Of a stretch of DNA of 64,000 nucleotides, positions 24,346-33,152 are shown piece by piece (positions within the stretch are counted from its first letter, which is position 1; each line of letters opens with the position of its first letter). A program made the translations under genes and the position numbers. The notes under the pieces were generated by a model. That model was not told where the DNA came from and ran no database searches. It worked only from the letters and a program-made list of their open reading frames with translations. The DNA is taken from assembly GCA_050953725.1 (NCBI GenBank), contig JBMNNB010000001.1, forward strand, positions 124,001 to 188,000. Direction: 5' to 3'. Source of the stretch: DTU053 sp012520115. Its GTDB lineage: Bacteria > Bacillota > Clostridia > Oscillospirales > Acutalibacteraceae.

Positions 24346-25515
24346 ATGTTCTCACTTCTACTCGCCATCATTTATTTAGCATTTATTAGCCTCGGCCTGC
24401 CGGACTCGCTGCTCGGTAGTGCATGGCCCGTAATGTATGAGCAGTTCGGCGTGCCGCTGTCTTATGCCGGCATAGTCACAATGATTATTTCCGGCGGCAC
24501 TATTGTTTCAAGCCTTCTCTCGGACAGGCTTACACGGAAATTCGGCGCAGGTCTTGTCACTGCCGTCAGCGTGCTGATGACCGCTCTTGCTTTGTTCGGC
24601 TTTTCGGCCTCACGCTCCTATATTTTTCTATGTATCTGGTCGATTCCGTACGGACTCGGCGCCGGAGCAGTCGACGCTGCGCTGAATAACTATGTAGCCC
24701 TGCACTATGCATCCCGCCACATGAGCTGGCTGCACTGCTTCTGGGGCGTGGGAGCGGCAATAAGCCCGTATATCATGAGCTTCAGCCTCGCAAGGAACCT
24801 TAACTGGCCATTGGGCTTTAAGATAGTAGCCATAATCCAGATAGTTTTCACCGCCGTACTTTTTATCACCCTGCCTTTGTGGAAGCGACAGGCAAAAATA
24901 AACGGGCAGAGCACGGTCGAAGCCCGACACCTTACCATAATGCAGGCAGTGAAAATCAGGGGAGTAAAATACATCCTCATTGCCTTTTTTGCAACCGTCG
25001 CCCTTGAAACAACTGCGGGACTGTGGGCCAGCAGCTATCTTGTTGAGTACCGTGGCATAGATGTGGACACCGCAGCAAGCTTTGCCTCACTGTTTTATCT
25101 GGGCATGACCTTCGGTCGCTTCATATGCGGCTTCATAGCGGACAAAGTCGGCGACAGAAGGTTAATCAGATACGGCATTATCATAATAATGTTCGGAATT
25201 TTGTCCGTTTTACTGCCCTTAAAAATCAGCGGCTTTGCCCTTGCGGGTCTTCTCATAATAGGACTCGGCTGTGCACCAATCTATCCGTCCATAATCCACT
25301 CCACGCCTTTTAACTTCGGCAGGGAGAATTCTCAGGCAATCGTGGGCATACAAATGGCAAGTGCCTATGTGGGCAGCACCTTCATGCCTCCCGTGTTCGG
25401 TCTTATTGCGCAGTATTTCAATATCGCCCTCTACCCGGTGTTCCTTCTGTTTCTGGCTGTTGTGATGCTCACAATGTCCGAAACACTTACAAAGGTAATA
25501 TCAAAGGCAAAATAA
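24346..25515 (+). CDS. Major facilitator superfamily permease (fucose-permease-like)
   Basis: 389 residues, about twelve hydrophobic segments. MFS loop motif SDRLTRKFGAG between TM2 and TM3 and its repeat ADKVGDRRLIRYG after TM8; the opening ISLGLPDSLLGSAWP and DAALNNYVALHY, HCFWGVGA resemble the FucP/YfkF-type sugar permeases. Substrate unknown; it could import the sugar used by neighbouring genes. GGAGG ribosome site. Confidence 0.85.
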   Translation: MFSLLLAIIYLAFISLGLPDSLLGSAWPVMYEQFGVPLSYAGIVTMIISGGTIVSSLLSDRLTRKFGAGLVTAVSVLMTALALFGFSASRSYIFLCIWSIPYGLGAGAVDAALNNYVALHYASRHMSWLHCFWGVGAAISPYIMSFSLARNLNWPLGFKIVAIIQIVFTAVLFITLPLWKRQAKINGQSTVEARHLTIMQAVKIRGVKYILIAFFATVALETTAGLWASSYLVEYRGIDVDTAASFASLFYLGMTFGRFICGFIADKVGDRRLIRYGIIIIMFGILSVLLPLKISGFALAGLLIIGLGCAPIYPSIIHSTPFNFGRENSQAIVGIQMASAYVGSTFMPPVFGLIAQYFNIALYPVFLLFLAVVMLTMSETLTKVISKAK

Positions 25516-25529
25516 AACATTAAATGTTG

Positions 25530-25558
25530 GAGCCGCTTAGGATTATTCTAAGCGGCTC
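25530..25558 (+). terminator. Terminator of the MFS gene
   Basis: GAGCCGCTTAG (25530-25540) and CTAAGCGGCTC (25548-25558), then TATTGTC. Confidence 0.75.
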
Positions 25559-25580
25559 TATTGTCTGTATAAAATTGGTA

Positions 25581-25749
25581 CGCAATGTGAAATAATCACT
25601 CTGATTATAAAATGTGCTTCGCACGTGGATTAAAAATTCGACCTTAATATGCTCAGCTTTACACAGCGTCGGCGATTTCACAATGCGAAGCATTATTTCA
25701 CTTGCCCGAAGGGCAAATTTCATTGCGGGTTATACTCAGGATAACCCGC
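25581..25749. repeat. Palindromic intergenic element with triloop hairpins
   Basis: Outer arms CGCAATGTGAAAT (25581-25593) and ATTTCATTGCG (25717-25727) enclose GTGC-TTC-GCAC (25614-25624), AATGC-GAA-GCATT (25682-25694) and TTGCCC-GAA-GGGCAA (25702-25716); a GCGGGTTAT/ATAACCCGC hairpin (25725-25733, 25741-25749) follows. The motif GTGAAATAAT appears in both orientations. It looks like a non-coding dispersed repeat (REP- or MITE-like), but other copies cannot be seen in this window. Confidence 0.6.
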
Positions 25750-25764
25750 AAAACGGGGATTTTT

Positions 25765-26760
25765 TTATACCACATAAACTATCGGGATGTTCTTTAGATT
25801 CTTTGCTATTTGCTCTTTTAAAAACTCCTCGCCCTCTTTCCTTGCAGACTCCTTGTACCAATACTTTCCCCTGCCCCTGCCGGTCATCAGGGCTTTGTCA
25901 AACAGGTCAACGGCCTTCGGAAAGGCCTCTTTATTTATCGAGCGGTGGATAAAGCTGTATGTCATAAAGATGATTTCGATAGACAGCTTGGACTTTGCCT
26001 TTTCGGAAAGCTTCTGTGAAAGCTGCTCTATAAGCTCCTTGTACAGAGCCCTCCAGTTTTCCACAAAGACAACGGGCGCAATCAGCAGACCGACAGGGTA
26101 GTCCGCCTCACACATTTTGTTTATGGCGTCGATTCTCGAGTTAAGCGGTGAAGTCCCGAACTCGATTTTCCTTATTATCTCCTGCGGGTTGACGCTCATT
26201 CGCATTATGGTCCTGCCCCTGTGGTTAAGCTTCAGCAAAGGCTCAATCATATCGAACTTCGTCGGGAAGGTCAGAAAGCCCTTTTCGCTCTTTGAAAAGC
26301 TCTCTATCGTCCATTCGAGATTCTCTGTAACGGTGTTTTCCAGCACCAGGTCGCTGTTGCTGCCTATTTCAAAAACAAGGTCCCTGTCCGCTTTAGCCGC
26401 TTCCTTTAAGAGCTTGTCCATCATCTGCTCACGGTTTACAAAAAGCCTTAAATACGAGCACTTATTGTAGTTGCATACAAGATAGCAGTAAAGGCACATG
26501 GCAGAGCAGCCGGAGGAAGTATAGGGCACAAGGAAGTCGGAGGTCTTGTGGTTCGGTACATATTTAAGGGATTTTCTGACCCCAACTATAAGGTGCCGCT
26601 TCATTTTCGCAAACTGAGAATTTTCGTTCTTTCTCAGTTCCTCGATGTTGTTGTGGCTTTCAATCGGTATCCACGGCACATCGCCGTACCTTTCCCTTAA
26701 CTGCCTTCCGAGCGGGTACTCCAGCGCCGCCGGCTCGTAATAAACCTTGTCAGGAAACAA
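25765..26760 (-). CDS. Spore photoproduct lyase-family radical SAM protein
   Basis: 331 residues. The radical SAM cluster motif C-x3-C-x2-C is C85, C89, C92 (GCSAMCLYCYL), preceded by the SplB-type opening KVYYEPAALEYPLG. The family repairs UV spore photoproduct in germinating spores. The segment FEIGSNSDLVLEN aligns with the region that in Bacillus SplB carries the hydrogen-donor Cys of a CTSD motif; here Cys is absent, so the role may differ or another Cys may substitute. TTG start after GGGGAT. Confidence 0.8.
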   Translation of the reverse strand: MFPDKVYYEPAALEYPLGRQLRERYGDVPWIPIESHNNIEELRKNENSQFAKMKRHLIVGVRKSLKYVPNHKTSDFLVPYTSSGCSAMCLYCYLVCNYNKCSYLRLFVNREQMMDKLLKEAAKADRDLVFEIGSNSDLVLENTVTENLEWTIESFSKSEKGFLTFPTKFDMIEPLLKLNHRGRTIMRMSVNPQEIIRKIEFGTSPLNSRIDAINKMCEADYPVGLLIAPVVFVENWRALYKELIEQLSQKLSEKAKSKLSIEIIFMTYSFIHRSINKEAFPKAVDLFDKALMTGRGRGKYWYKESARKEGEEFLKEQIAKNLKNIPIVYVV

Positions 26761-26839
26761 GCGGACATCCCCTTTCCGAGTTTTAAATATTATCCCCCCT
26801 TAAAGCGTCGGTATACTGCGGTTTTGAGCAACAAAAGGT

Positions 26840-26868
26840 TTGACATATGGCATAAATTGCTATATATT
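26840..26868 (+). promoter_or_regulatory. Promoter of hydrolase copy 1
   Basis: TTGACA (26840-26845), 17 bases, TATATT (26863-26868). It shares GCTATATATTCA with the promoter of the paralogue at 28899-28927. Confidence 0.8.
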
Positions 26869-26909
26869 CATAGTGGCAGCATATGGAGTTAAAATAAAGG
26901 AGCAAGTTT

Positions 26910-27851
26910 ATGAAACGATTGAAAAAGTATATATCGGTCCTGCTTATTCTGGCAATGCTTCTTCCCCTTACCGTTACGGGCGTTGCCGCATCGGACCTTC
27001 CCTTCGAGGACAGTGAGTTCTTCCAGATAGGGGACTACTCGATTCACTACAGGTACAAGAGCGGTCTCGGCGAGTTTAAGGGACGCTTTATAATGATTCA
27101 CGGCCTTGTGTCCTCCACTGTTTCATGGGAGAACATGGCGGAGTTGCTTACGGCTGAGGGCTATGACTGTCTGCTTGTAGACCTGCCGAACTTCGGTTAC
27201 AGCACAAGAGAAAACGTAAATGTCGAGGCCATTCCGAGGGAGGATATTATCGCTGCGCTTATGGAAGAAAAGGCCCCCGGCGAGAAGTGGTACGTGGCCG
27301 GTCACTCCATGGGCGGCTGGGTTGCATTGACTATCGCAATCAAGCATCCGGAGTTAGTTGACGCTTTATTCCTCTATGCCCCCGGCGCCGTCACAAAGGC
27401 AATGTTCCCGAGTCAGTCCGAGGCTTCCTTACAGATTATGGGCAAGATATTTGACGGCTTTTTCAGTGCTTTAATCAGGTTCGTTTCCATCCCCTTCATC
27501 AACAGAATGGTTAAGGACTATCTGGACTATCCGGCTGATTATGATCTGAACAGAAGGTATCTTGATGCCCTCAGAATTGAAAATACCGGACTCGGCCTCT
27601 TATTTATGGCTAAGCGTGCAACACCGCTTGATATGGAGCTTGTAAACCAGCTCGAAATGCCCATTTTCCTGTGCCTTGCCGAAAATGACAAGGTAGTAAA
27701 AATCGACTCCGAATTTTCATTAGAGCTTCAGGAAAACCTGCCCGAGCAAGCCGTAAAGTTAGTAATGCCCGGCCTTAATCACTTGTTTATTGAAAACGAA
27801 GCTCAGGAAGTAACCGACGAGACCCTCAGCTTCATAGCAGGGCTCAGCTGA
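26910..27851 (+). CDS. Secreted alpha/beta hydrolase, copy 1
   Basis: 313 residues with a signal peptide (1-27; MKRLKKYISVLLILAMLLPL, cleavage near VAAS). Alpha/beta hydrolase fold: oxyanion region HGLVSSTVSW, nucleophile Ser in AGHSMGG (about residue 133), Asp in LAENDKV and His in GLNHLF. Likely an extracytoplasmic esterase or lipase; substrate unknown. Closely related to the convergent gene at 27904-28860. Confidence 0.88.
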   Translation: MKRLKKYISVLLILAMLLPLTVTGVAASDLPFEDSEFFQIGDYSIHYRYKSGLGEFKGRFIMIHGLVSSTVSWENMAELLTAEGYDCLLVDLPNFGYSTRENVNVEAIPREDIIAALMEEKAPGEKWYVAGHSMGGWVALTIAIKHPELVDALFLYAPGAVTKAMFPSQSEASLQIMGKIFDGFFSALIRFVSIPFINRMVKDYLDYPADYDLNRRYLDALRIENTGLGLLFMAKRATPLDMELVNQLEMPIFLCLAENDKVVKIDSEFSLELQENLPEQAVKLVMPGLNHLFIENEAQEVTDETLSFIAGLS

Positions 27852-27863
27852 AATTAAACATCA

Positions 27864-27895
27864 AAAAGAGGCTCACCTTTCGGTGAGCCTCTTTT
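27864..27895. terminator. Bidirectional terminator between the two hydrolase genes
   Basis: Perfect 14-base arms AAAAGAGGCTCACC (27864-27877) and GGTGAGCCTCTTTT (27882-27895) with a TTTC loop; T tracts on both strands. Confidence 0.92.
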
Positions 27896-27903
27896 AATTT
27901 ATG

Positions 27904-28860
27904 TTACAGATTGCCGGTTATAAAATCGATTGTCACGGCAAAGGTTTCATCCGGCTTGCTTTCAATCAAGGAGTGGGTCGAATCGGGCATAATGTAATAA
28001 GCTGTATGGTCAGGCAAGGAGTTTTTAAGCCTTATAGCATTGTCCGAATCATTCGGCACCATTGCATCGTCGCTTGCTACACAGAGCAGAACGGGCATTT
28101 CGAGCTGCTTCAAAGCATCAAAGTCAAGCGGTGTGGAGCGCTTTCTCATAAAGAGGATTCCCATGCCTGTATTGTCACTCTTTAACGGCTCAAGGTATCT
28201 TAACCTTGTTTCAAAATCCCTGTTGACATCATAGACAGGATTCCTCATTATCCGATTGCCGAAAACAGGACTTGAGGCAAGATTTATGACCATCTTAAAC
28301 ATGATGTTATAGAATCTTCCGAAGGCCTGCAGAACGGAGTCAGGCATATTCGTGAATTTGTTCTTGGTATCACTGGTGCCGGCGAAAATCAATAACGCCT
28401 CAACAAGCTCCGGGTACTGGCAGGCAATGTTCATTGCAACCGTCGTGCCCATTGAGTGACCGGCCACATACCATTTCTCACCGGGGGCGATTTCCTGCAT
28501 CAGTGAGGCAACAATCTCCTCACGGGGGATAGCCTCAACCTCGGCATTTTCCCTGGTGCTGTAACCGAAGTTCGGCAGGTCAACAAGCAGGCAGTCATAG
28601 CCCGCAAGGGTAAGACGCTCGGAAAGCGGTTCCCAGGAAATTGTGGAGCCTAAAAAGCCGTGGAGTAATACAAACCTGCCGTTATGCTCGTCTGTTTCAG
28701 AGGGCATTAGTCTGTAATGAATCTTGTAGTCGCCAATTTCATAAAATGCGCTGTCGGGGAACGGCTGCTCGGGAATGCCTGCTGCGTTAGCAGTAATGCA
28801 CAAGGGAAGCAGCATTGTGAAAATAAGCAGGACAGAAATGATTTTCTTGACCTTTTTCAT
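27904..28860 (-). CDS. Secreted alpha/beta hydrolase, copy 2
   Basis: 318 residues, signal peptide MKKVKKIISVLLIFTMLLPL to about residue 27. Catalytic Ser in AGHSMGTTVA, Asp in ASDDAMV, His in STHSLIE. It matches copy 1 over its whole length (DCLLVDLPNFGYSTREN is identical), but the lid region and the post-nucleophile GTT versus GGW differ, suggesting different substrates. Convergent with copy 1. Ribosome site GAAAGGAG. Confidence 0.88.
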   Translation of the reverse strand: MKKVKKIISVLLIFTMLLPLCITANAAGIPEQPFPDSAFYEIGDYKIHYRLMPSETDEHNGRFVLLHGFLGSTISWEPLSERLTLAGYDCLLVDLPNFGYSTRENAEVEAIPREEIVASLMQEIAPGEKWYVAGHSMGTTVAMNIACQYPELVEALLIFAGTSDTKNKFTNMPDSVLQAFGRFYNIMFKMVINLASSPVFGNRIMRNPVYDVNRDFETRLRYLEPLKSDNTGMGILFMRKRSTPLDFDALKQLEMPVLLCVASDDAMVPNDSDNAIRLKNSLPDHTAYYIMPDSTHSLIESKPDETFAVTIDFITGNL

Positions 28861-28898
28861 ATATACGCTCCTTTCAGTTTTGGCTATTTTCTAATTTG

Positions 28899-28927
28899 AA
28901 TATATAGCTTTTTATACGCCTTGTCAA
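28899..28927 (-). promoter_or_regulatory. Promoter of hydrolase copy 2
   Basis: Minus strand TTGACA (28922-28927), 17 bases, TATATT (28899-28904), the same layout and -10 surroundings as copy 1. Confidence 0.8.
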
Positions 28928-28980
28928 ACACAATTTTGAATAAATTATGAATTAACGAAAAGATTTCGGAAAGACACAAA

Positions 28981-29015
28981 AGCAAAAGACCCACCCTTGC
29001 GGTGAGCCTTTTGCT
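28981..29015 (-). terminator. Terminator of the ECF/beta-propeller operon
   Basis: AGCAAAAGACCCACC (28981-28995) pairs, with wobbles, with GGTGAGCCTTTTGCT (29001-29015); on the minus strand it is followed by TTTGTGTCTTT. Confidence 0.75.
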
Positions 29016-29069
29016 GTAAGAATTTTAAGGAGGGTGTTTATATAGAAAGGAGGCGGATTTGGCTGTCGG

Positions 29070-31307
29070 TTAGTTAAATATAACGTTATCTATAAGTTCT
29101 TTGCTGTCCATATTTACAGCCCATACGCCGTAGTATGGATCTATGGCAAATATCACATTGCCAATATAGGTGCCTCTTATCATGCTGCCGGTCTCTTCAA
29201 AGGTGTAGGTGTCCTTAATGACGATTTTGCGGTTCTCCACGGAGAATGCGGTCAGACCGGGGATCTCTCTGTAATATACGTCGCCGTTAATCAATGCCCT
29301 TCTTAACGGAATAACATACATATTCCTTTCGGGAACACTCAGGAAGGCCTTGTGATTGGTGTCGATATAAGAGTATTTAAGCGAAACCGCATCAATCTCC
29401 CTCGGCGTGGTCGGGTCGCTTACATCAAAGAGGGAAATCTTAGCGTCGTTGTTGACACCCGTTTCGGTGCCGCCCCTGCCTATGCCGATTATAAGATTGT
29501 TTCCTATCGGATGCAGGTACTGAGAGAAGCCGGGGATTTTAAGCTCGCCTCGGATTACGGGCTTAGCCGGGTCGGACATATCTATGACGAACAGCGGGTC
29601 GGTCTGAACGAAGGTCACCACATAGGCTGTATTGCCCATAAAGCGGACGGACTTAATCTGCTCGCCGGGCGCAAAGCCCGTAACGGAGCCCTTTACATTC
29701 AGCTCCTTGTCGAGTACAAAGACGTTGTTTCCCTTTGAGTCGGTGGTGGCAATCCTGTAATAGCCGTTACTCTCGTCCATGGAGAACTGGTTCAGCAGTG
29801 TGCCGTCAACAAGACCCCTTGCGGTCAGGCTTACTTTACCGTCCTTCAGGCTGAAGGCGAGTATTTCGCTCTTTCCGCTGTTGGTTGTCATTGACGTAGT
29901 GCCGAAATTAAAGATGTTGGCTGCAATCTCGTTACTGTAGATTGAACGGGCGGCAAGCAGGTTGTCTCCGCTGGAATAGATGTTTGCGGCCCCGCCTAAA
30001 ACGGCCTTAGTATCGATTTTTGAACCCTTTTCAAGCTTATCAATAAGTCCCACAACAAGGTAATTGGTTGTGGAGGCGTCTTCTGGTATAAGGATGCTGT
30101 CGGGAGCAATGCGGCCCGATGCGCCGTTGACATCAGTCTTGGGAACAGCGGTCTCCTCAAGTAAAGCATCATTGCCGTAGTAAGCTATGCCGTATTCGGT
30201 AACAAGGCTGAGTCTGCCGTTATAAATCCTTGAGGAAACATAGTATCCGTCCTGAGAGTAGGAGAGCAGCTCCTTGGGGGCAGCTTTATCGCTTATATCA
30301 AAGACGGTGACTTTAGTGACGCTCTTGCCGGTGGACGAATTGTTCTCCCTGTAATCCGGTTCATAAATGCTGGTGATGGCCGCAAGACGGTTATTCAATA
30401 CATATAGCTCTCTTACATCAGAGCCGTAATAGCCGTCGTTGAAGGCCTTCGAATATGAGTATACCGAGCCTGATTCGCCGCTTGTGTTTGCCTTTATTAA
30501 ATCATTCAGCTTAATCAATGCGGTCTTTTTAAGGCTGTTGTCTTGAGTGTCTACTATCTGAACGCCCTTGTTAGAGAAAATATAGAGGTACCTTCCGTCG
30601 TTCTTGATTATATCGGCCTCGGAAACTCCCTCCACCTGCTCATTTGTCTTGCCGAAACCGGGAGTGCTGCCTAAGCTGCGGCTTTCTTCCGCTATATTAC
30701 CCGGCGCTCCTTCATCACTAACGGCATTCTTCGTTGCAAACAAACCGAAGAAGTTGGTGAAAAGACCGGGGGAGTTTGCCTTCTTGTAAGCCTTTTTGAT
30801 TTTGTTTTCTATTTCATCGTAAGATGAGGCGGTCTTAACTCCGTCGACCTTTATCTGATATTTTTCTGCCGCACTTTCGCCCTGTTTGTTTTCAGGGTCT
30901 TTTTTGTCGGAATCACCTTTGTTTCCATCTGTTTGTCCGCCTGACGCATGAATATCGGTTTCTGAATTGCCGGTATCGGCGCCTGACTCCTGAGCACCCG
31001 CCTCGGAAGACTGTTCCGGACCGAGGACCGGCCTGTCAAGATTCCTGTAAACAAGAGCGGAGGCTACGATAAGGACAAATACGGCGGCAGTGGCAAGAAC
31101 CTTCCTTGCGGGAGTGGCCAGAACCTTAAAGCCCTTATCGGGCGCAGCTGCCGTATAAATTTCGTCGGGCGAAACTGCCCCGGCATTGTTCTTAATAAGC
31201 TCTGCTATGCTTTCCGTGCTTAAGGAATCAGGCAGCACTATGCTTTCCGCATCCCTTTTAAGCTCTGCGGAAATCCTTTTAAGAAAAGCCTTATCCTTTC
31301 TGTTCAT
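29070..31307 (-). CDS. Membrane-anchored beta-propeller protein (anti-sigma partner candidate)
   Basis: 745 residues. A short cytoplasmic N-terminus (1-68), a transmembrane segment about 70-87 (VLATAAVFVLIVASALVY), a low-complexity linker rich in Gly, Ser and Asp (about 95-150), then a large domain of the Beta_propel type: NEQVEGVSEADIIKNDGRYL, repeated VFDISDKAAPK / VIDMSDPAKP / LFDVSDPTTP blades. Members are secreted or surface proteins of Clostridia and archaea. It follows an ECF sigma gene by 22 bases, so its N-terminus may act as anti-sigma with the propeller as sensor; inferred from context. Confidence 0.78.
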   Translation of the reverse strand: MNRKDKAFLKRISAELKRDAESIVLPDSLSTESIAELIKNNAGAVSPDEIYTAAAPDKGFKVLATPARKVLATAAVFVLIVASALVYRNLDRPVLGPEQSSEAGAQESGADTGNSETDIHASGGQTDGNKGDSDKKDPENKQGESAAEKYQIKVDGVKTASSYDEIENKIKKAYKKANSPGLFTNFFGLFATKNAVSDEGAPGNIAEESRSLGSTPGFGKTNEQVEGVSEADIIKNDGRYLYIFSNKGVQIVDTQDNSLKKTALIKLNDLIKANTSGESGSVYSYSKAFNDGYYGSDVRELYVLNNRLAAITSIYEPDYRENNSSTGKSVTKVTVFDISDKAAPKELLSYSQDGYYVSSRIYNGRLSLVTEYGIAYYGNDALLEETAVPKTDVNGASGRIAPDSILIPEDASTTNYLVVGLIDKLEKGSKIDTKAVLGGAANIYSSGDNLLAARSIYSNEIAANIFNFGTTSMTTNSGKSEILAFSLKDGKVSLTARGLVDGTLLNQFSMDESNGYYRIATTDSKGNNVFVLDKELNVKGSVTGFAPGEQIKSVRFMGNTAYVVTFVQTDPLFVIDMSDPAKPVIRGELKIPGFSQYLHPIGNNLIIGIGRGGTETGVNNDAKISLFDVSDPTTPREIDAVSLKYSYIDTNHKAFLSVPERNMYVIPLRRALINGDVYYREIPGLTAFSVENRKIVIKDTYTFEETGSMIRGTYIGNVIFAIDPYYGVWAVNMDSKELIDNVIFN

Positions 31308-31329
31308 ACTGACAACCCCTCTATAGACA

Positions 31330-31851
31330 TTAGTCTTTTAATTGTTCTCTCATCTTTTTAAGTGCACGGGCAAGCCGGGAACGGACCGTTGAGGACGGAC
31401 AACCGAGCATTTCGGCGATTTCATGACTTTTGTAGCCTGCCAGTGCACTTAAAAGGACAATCTCCCTGTCTTCGGCGCTGAGTGTATCGAGAACCTCCAG
31501 AAGCTCCGATTTAAGAGAAGCGGGAATATTCTCGTCATCACCTGTAATGTGCTCCGCCGATGAAATATCGAGAAAAACGGGAGATGCTGAGCTCTTCATA
31601 AGCCTTGTCTTACAGCAGTTCGACAAGATTTTAAAAAGCCATGATTTAAATGCAGCTTCATTCCGAAGGGAGCCGATTTTCGTGAATGCAAGCAGAACAG
31701 CGTCCTGCACCGCATCCTGGGCATCCTTCTCGTTTTTCAGACAGTACAGAGCAAATCGGTAGAGGTCTTTTGCATATATGGAATATAATTCCGCAAAAGC
31801 CTGTGCGTCACCGCCTATTGCTTTCTGTACCCTTGTGTTTGCTTCAGTCAT
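31330..31851 (-). CDS. RNA polymerase sigma factor, ECF family (second)
   Basis: 173 residues. Region 2: DLYRFALYCLKNEKDAQDAV, QDAVLLAFTKI and FKSWLFKILSNCCK; region 4: LSAEDREIVLLSALAGYKSH, EIAEMLGCPSSTVRSRLARA. The start is the ATG at 31851, 5 bases after AAGGTG; the TTG at 31854 is inside that spacing. Operon with the beta-propeller gene, probably autoregulated, but no recognised ECF promoter upstream. Confidence 0.9.
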   Translation of the reverse strand: MTEANTRVQKAIGGDAQAFAELYSIYAKDLYRFALYCLKNEKDAQDAVQDAVLLAFTKIGSLRNEAAFKSWLFKILSNCCKTRLMKSSASPVFLDISSAEHITGDDENIPASLKSELLEVLDTLSAEDREIVLLSALAGYKSHEIAEMLGCPSSTVRSRLARALKKMREQLKD

Positions 31852-31962
31852 CAAATCACCTTGCTTCCGTCCTCAATCATTAGAGAAAACAACATCAAAA
31901 TTTGTTGCAATGTTTTTATTTTTTCTTAAAGTGTATAGCCTGAACACGGGATTTGCAAGCAA

Positions 31963-31996
31963 TAAAAAAACTGACGCACTTAATGTGCGCCAGTTT
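31963..31996 (-). terminator. Terminator of the Gfo/Idh-isomerase operon
   Basis: On the minus strand AAACTGGCGCAC and GTGCGTCAGTTT (plus 31985-31996 and 31968-31979) form a 12-base-pair stem with one G-U, followed by a T run (31963-31970). Confidence 0.9.
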
Positions 31997-32004
31997 AAGT
32001 GTTT

Positions 32005-33057
32005 TCAGATATTGCACTCAACCACTGTATTTTTCTCCGCCGATTCAAATACGGCCTCGATAACCTTCATTGAACGTCTGAGCTGATCATGGGTTACAAT
32101 CTGCTTTGCGCCGTTTCTCAATACATCATGGATGTTGATGTAGTAGTCGGACCAGTTTGCCCTGACCTGCGGCAGCGGGACATCCTTAATGGTCTCATTG
32201 GTCCTCGGAGCCATGGTCTTTGTAAGACCTGCGCCTGCCTTAATCGGCACCGCATCGATTTTATCCCAGTCGTGAACCATTACGATTTTGCCGTTTAAGT
32301 CCCAGTCCTTTATCACAGCCGTGCCGTTTTCGCCGAGGATGTACCAGCGGGGCAGTGAATAGAAGTTGTTTGTGGCAACCTCAACATAGCATACAAGACC
32401 GTTTGCAAAGGTAAGGGTGATGTAGCAGCCGTCGTCGACCTCATCGTTTGTGACGTAGGTCAGGTTTGCATGCACGGAAACAACCGGATTGTTTTCATTG
32501 AGCATGAGAATCTGGTCTAACAGGTGTACGCCCCAGTCAAGCACCATTCCGCCGCCGTGAACCTTTTCGGCTCTCCAGTCGCCGGGAATGCCTCTTGAGC
32601 CCTGAACCCTTGACTCAATTCTGAATACCTTGCCCAAGGTATTGTCCTCAAGGATTTTCTTTGCAGTCAAAAAGTCGTCGTCCCATCTTCTGTTCTGATG
32701 AACGGTAAAGAGTTTGCCTGTTCTTTCGCTTGCCTCAATCATTTCTTCAAGGTCGGCCAGAGACAGTGTAACGGGCTTTTCGCTTATTACATTGACTCCC
32801 GCCTCCATGGCTCTGATGGCAATGGGCTTGTGGAACTCGTTGTAGGTGGCTATGGTAATCAGCTCAACGCCGTCTGCCAAAAGCTCGTCAAGGGAATCGT
32901 AGGAATGTATGCCGTTCTGTCTTGCATACTCCTGCCTCTCCTCCTTGATGTCGTAAATGCCCTTAACATTGTAGTCGGGCATTTTCAATAGCTCACGAAC
33001 ATGGTGAGCGCCCATACCGCCGTAGCCTACAACAGCAACATTAATTTTGTCTGGCAT
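32005..33057 (-). CDS. Gfo/Idh/MocA-family oxidoreductase (second in operon)
   Basis: 350 residues. Rossmann dinucleotide fold at the N-terminus (VAVVGYGGMGAHH), the catalytic Lys in NVISEKPVTL and the DxxxH pair in LDWGVHLLDQI. NAD(P)-dependent sugar or glycoside dehydrogenase. Last gene of a five-gene minus-strand operon. Spacing from AGAGAGG to ATG is long (12 bases), so expression may be modest. Confidence 0.9.
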   Translation of the reverse strand: MPDKINVAVVGYGGMGAHHVRELLKMPDYNVKGIYDIKEERQEYARQNGIHSYDSLDELLADGVELITIATYNEFHKPIAIRAMEAGVNVISEKPVTLSLADLEEMIEASERTGKLFTVHQNRRWDDDFLTAKKILEDNTLGKVFRIESRVQGSRGIPGDWRAEKVHGGGMVLDWGVHLLDQILMLNENNPVVSVHANLTYVTNDEVDDGCYITLTFANGLVCYVEVATNNFYSLPRWYILGENGTAVIKDWDLNGKIVMVHDWDKIDAVPIKAGAGLTKTMAPRTNETIKDVPLPQVRANWSDYYINIHDVLRNGAKQIVTHDQLRRSMKVIEAVFESAEKNTVVECNI

Positions 33058-33152
33058 TTCAAATAAAACCTCTCTTTGTAGAAATAAGGTGTATTTTGTC
33101 TATATGGATTTTAGTATTTGCCTATTTACGGCGCAAAAGAGTAAACGGGAAG

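Noticed and set aside
29070..31307. Adhesin or enzyme function for the beta-propeller protein
   Set aside because: No catalytic motif is visible; position behind an ECF sigma and the anchored topology favour a sensor role.
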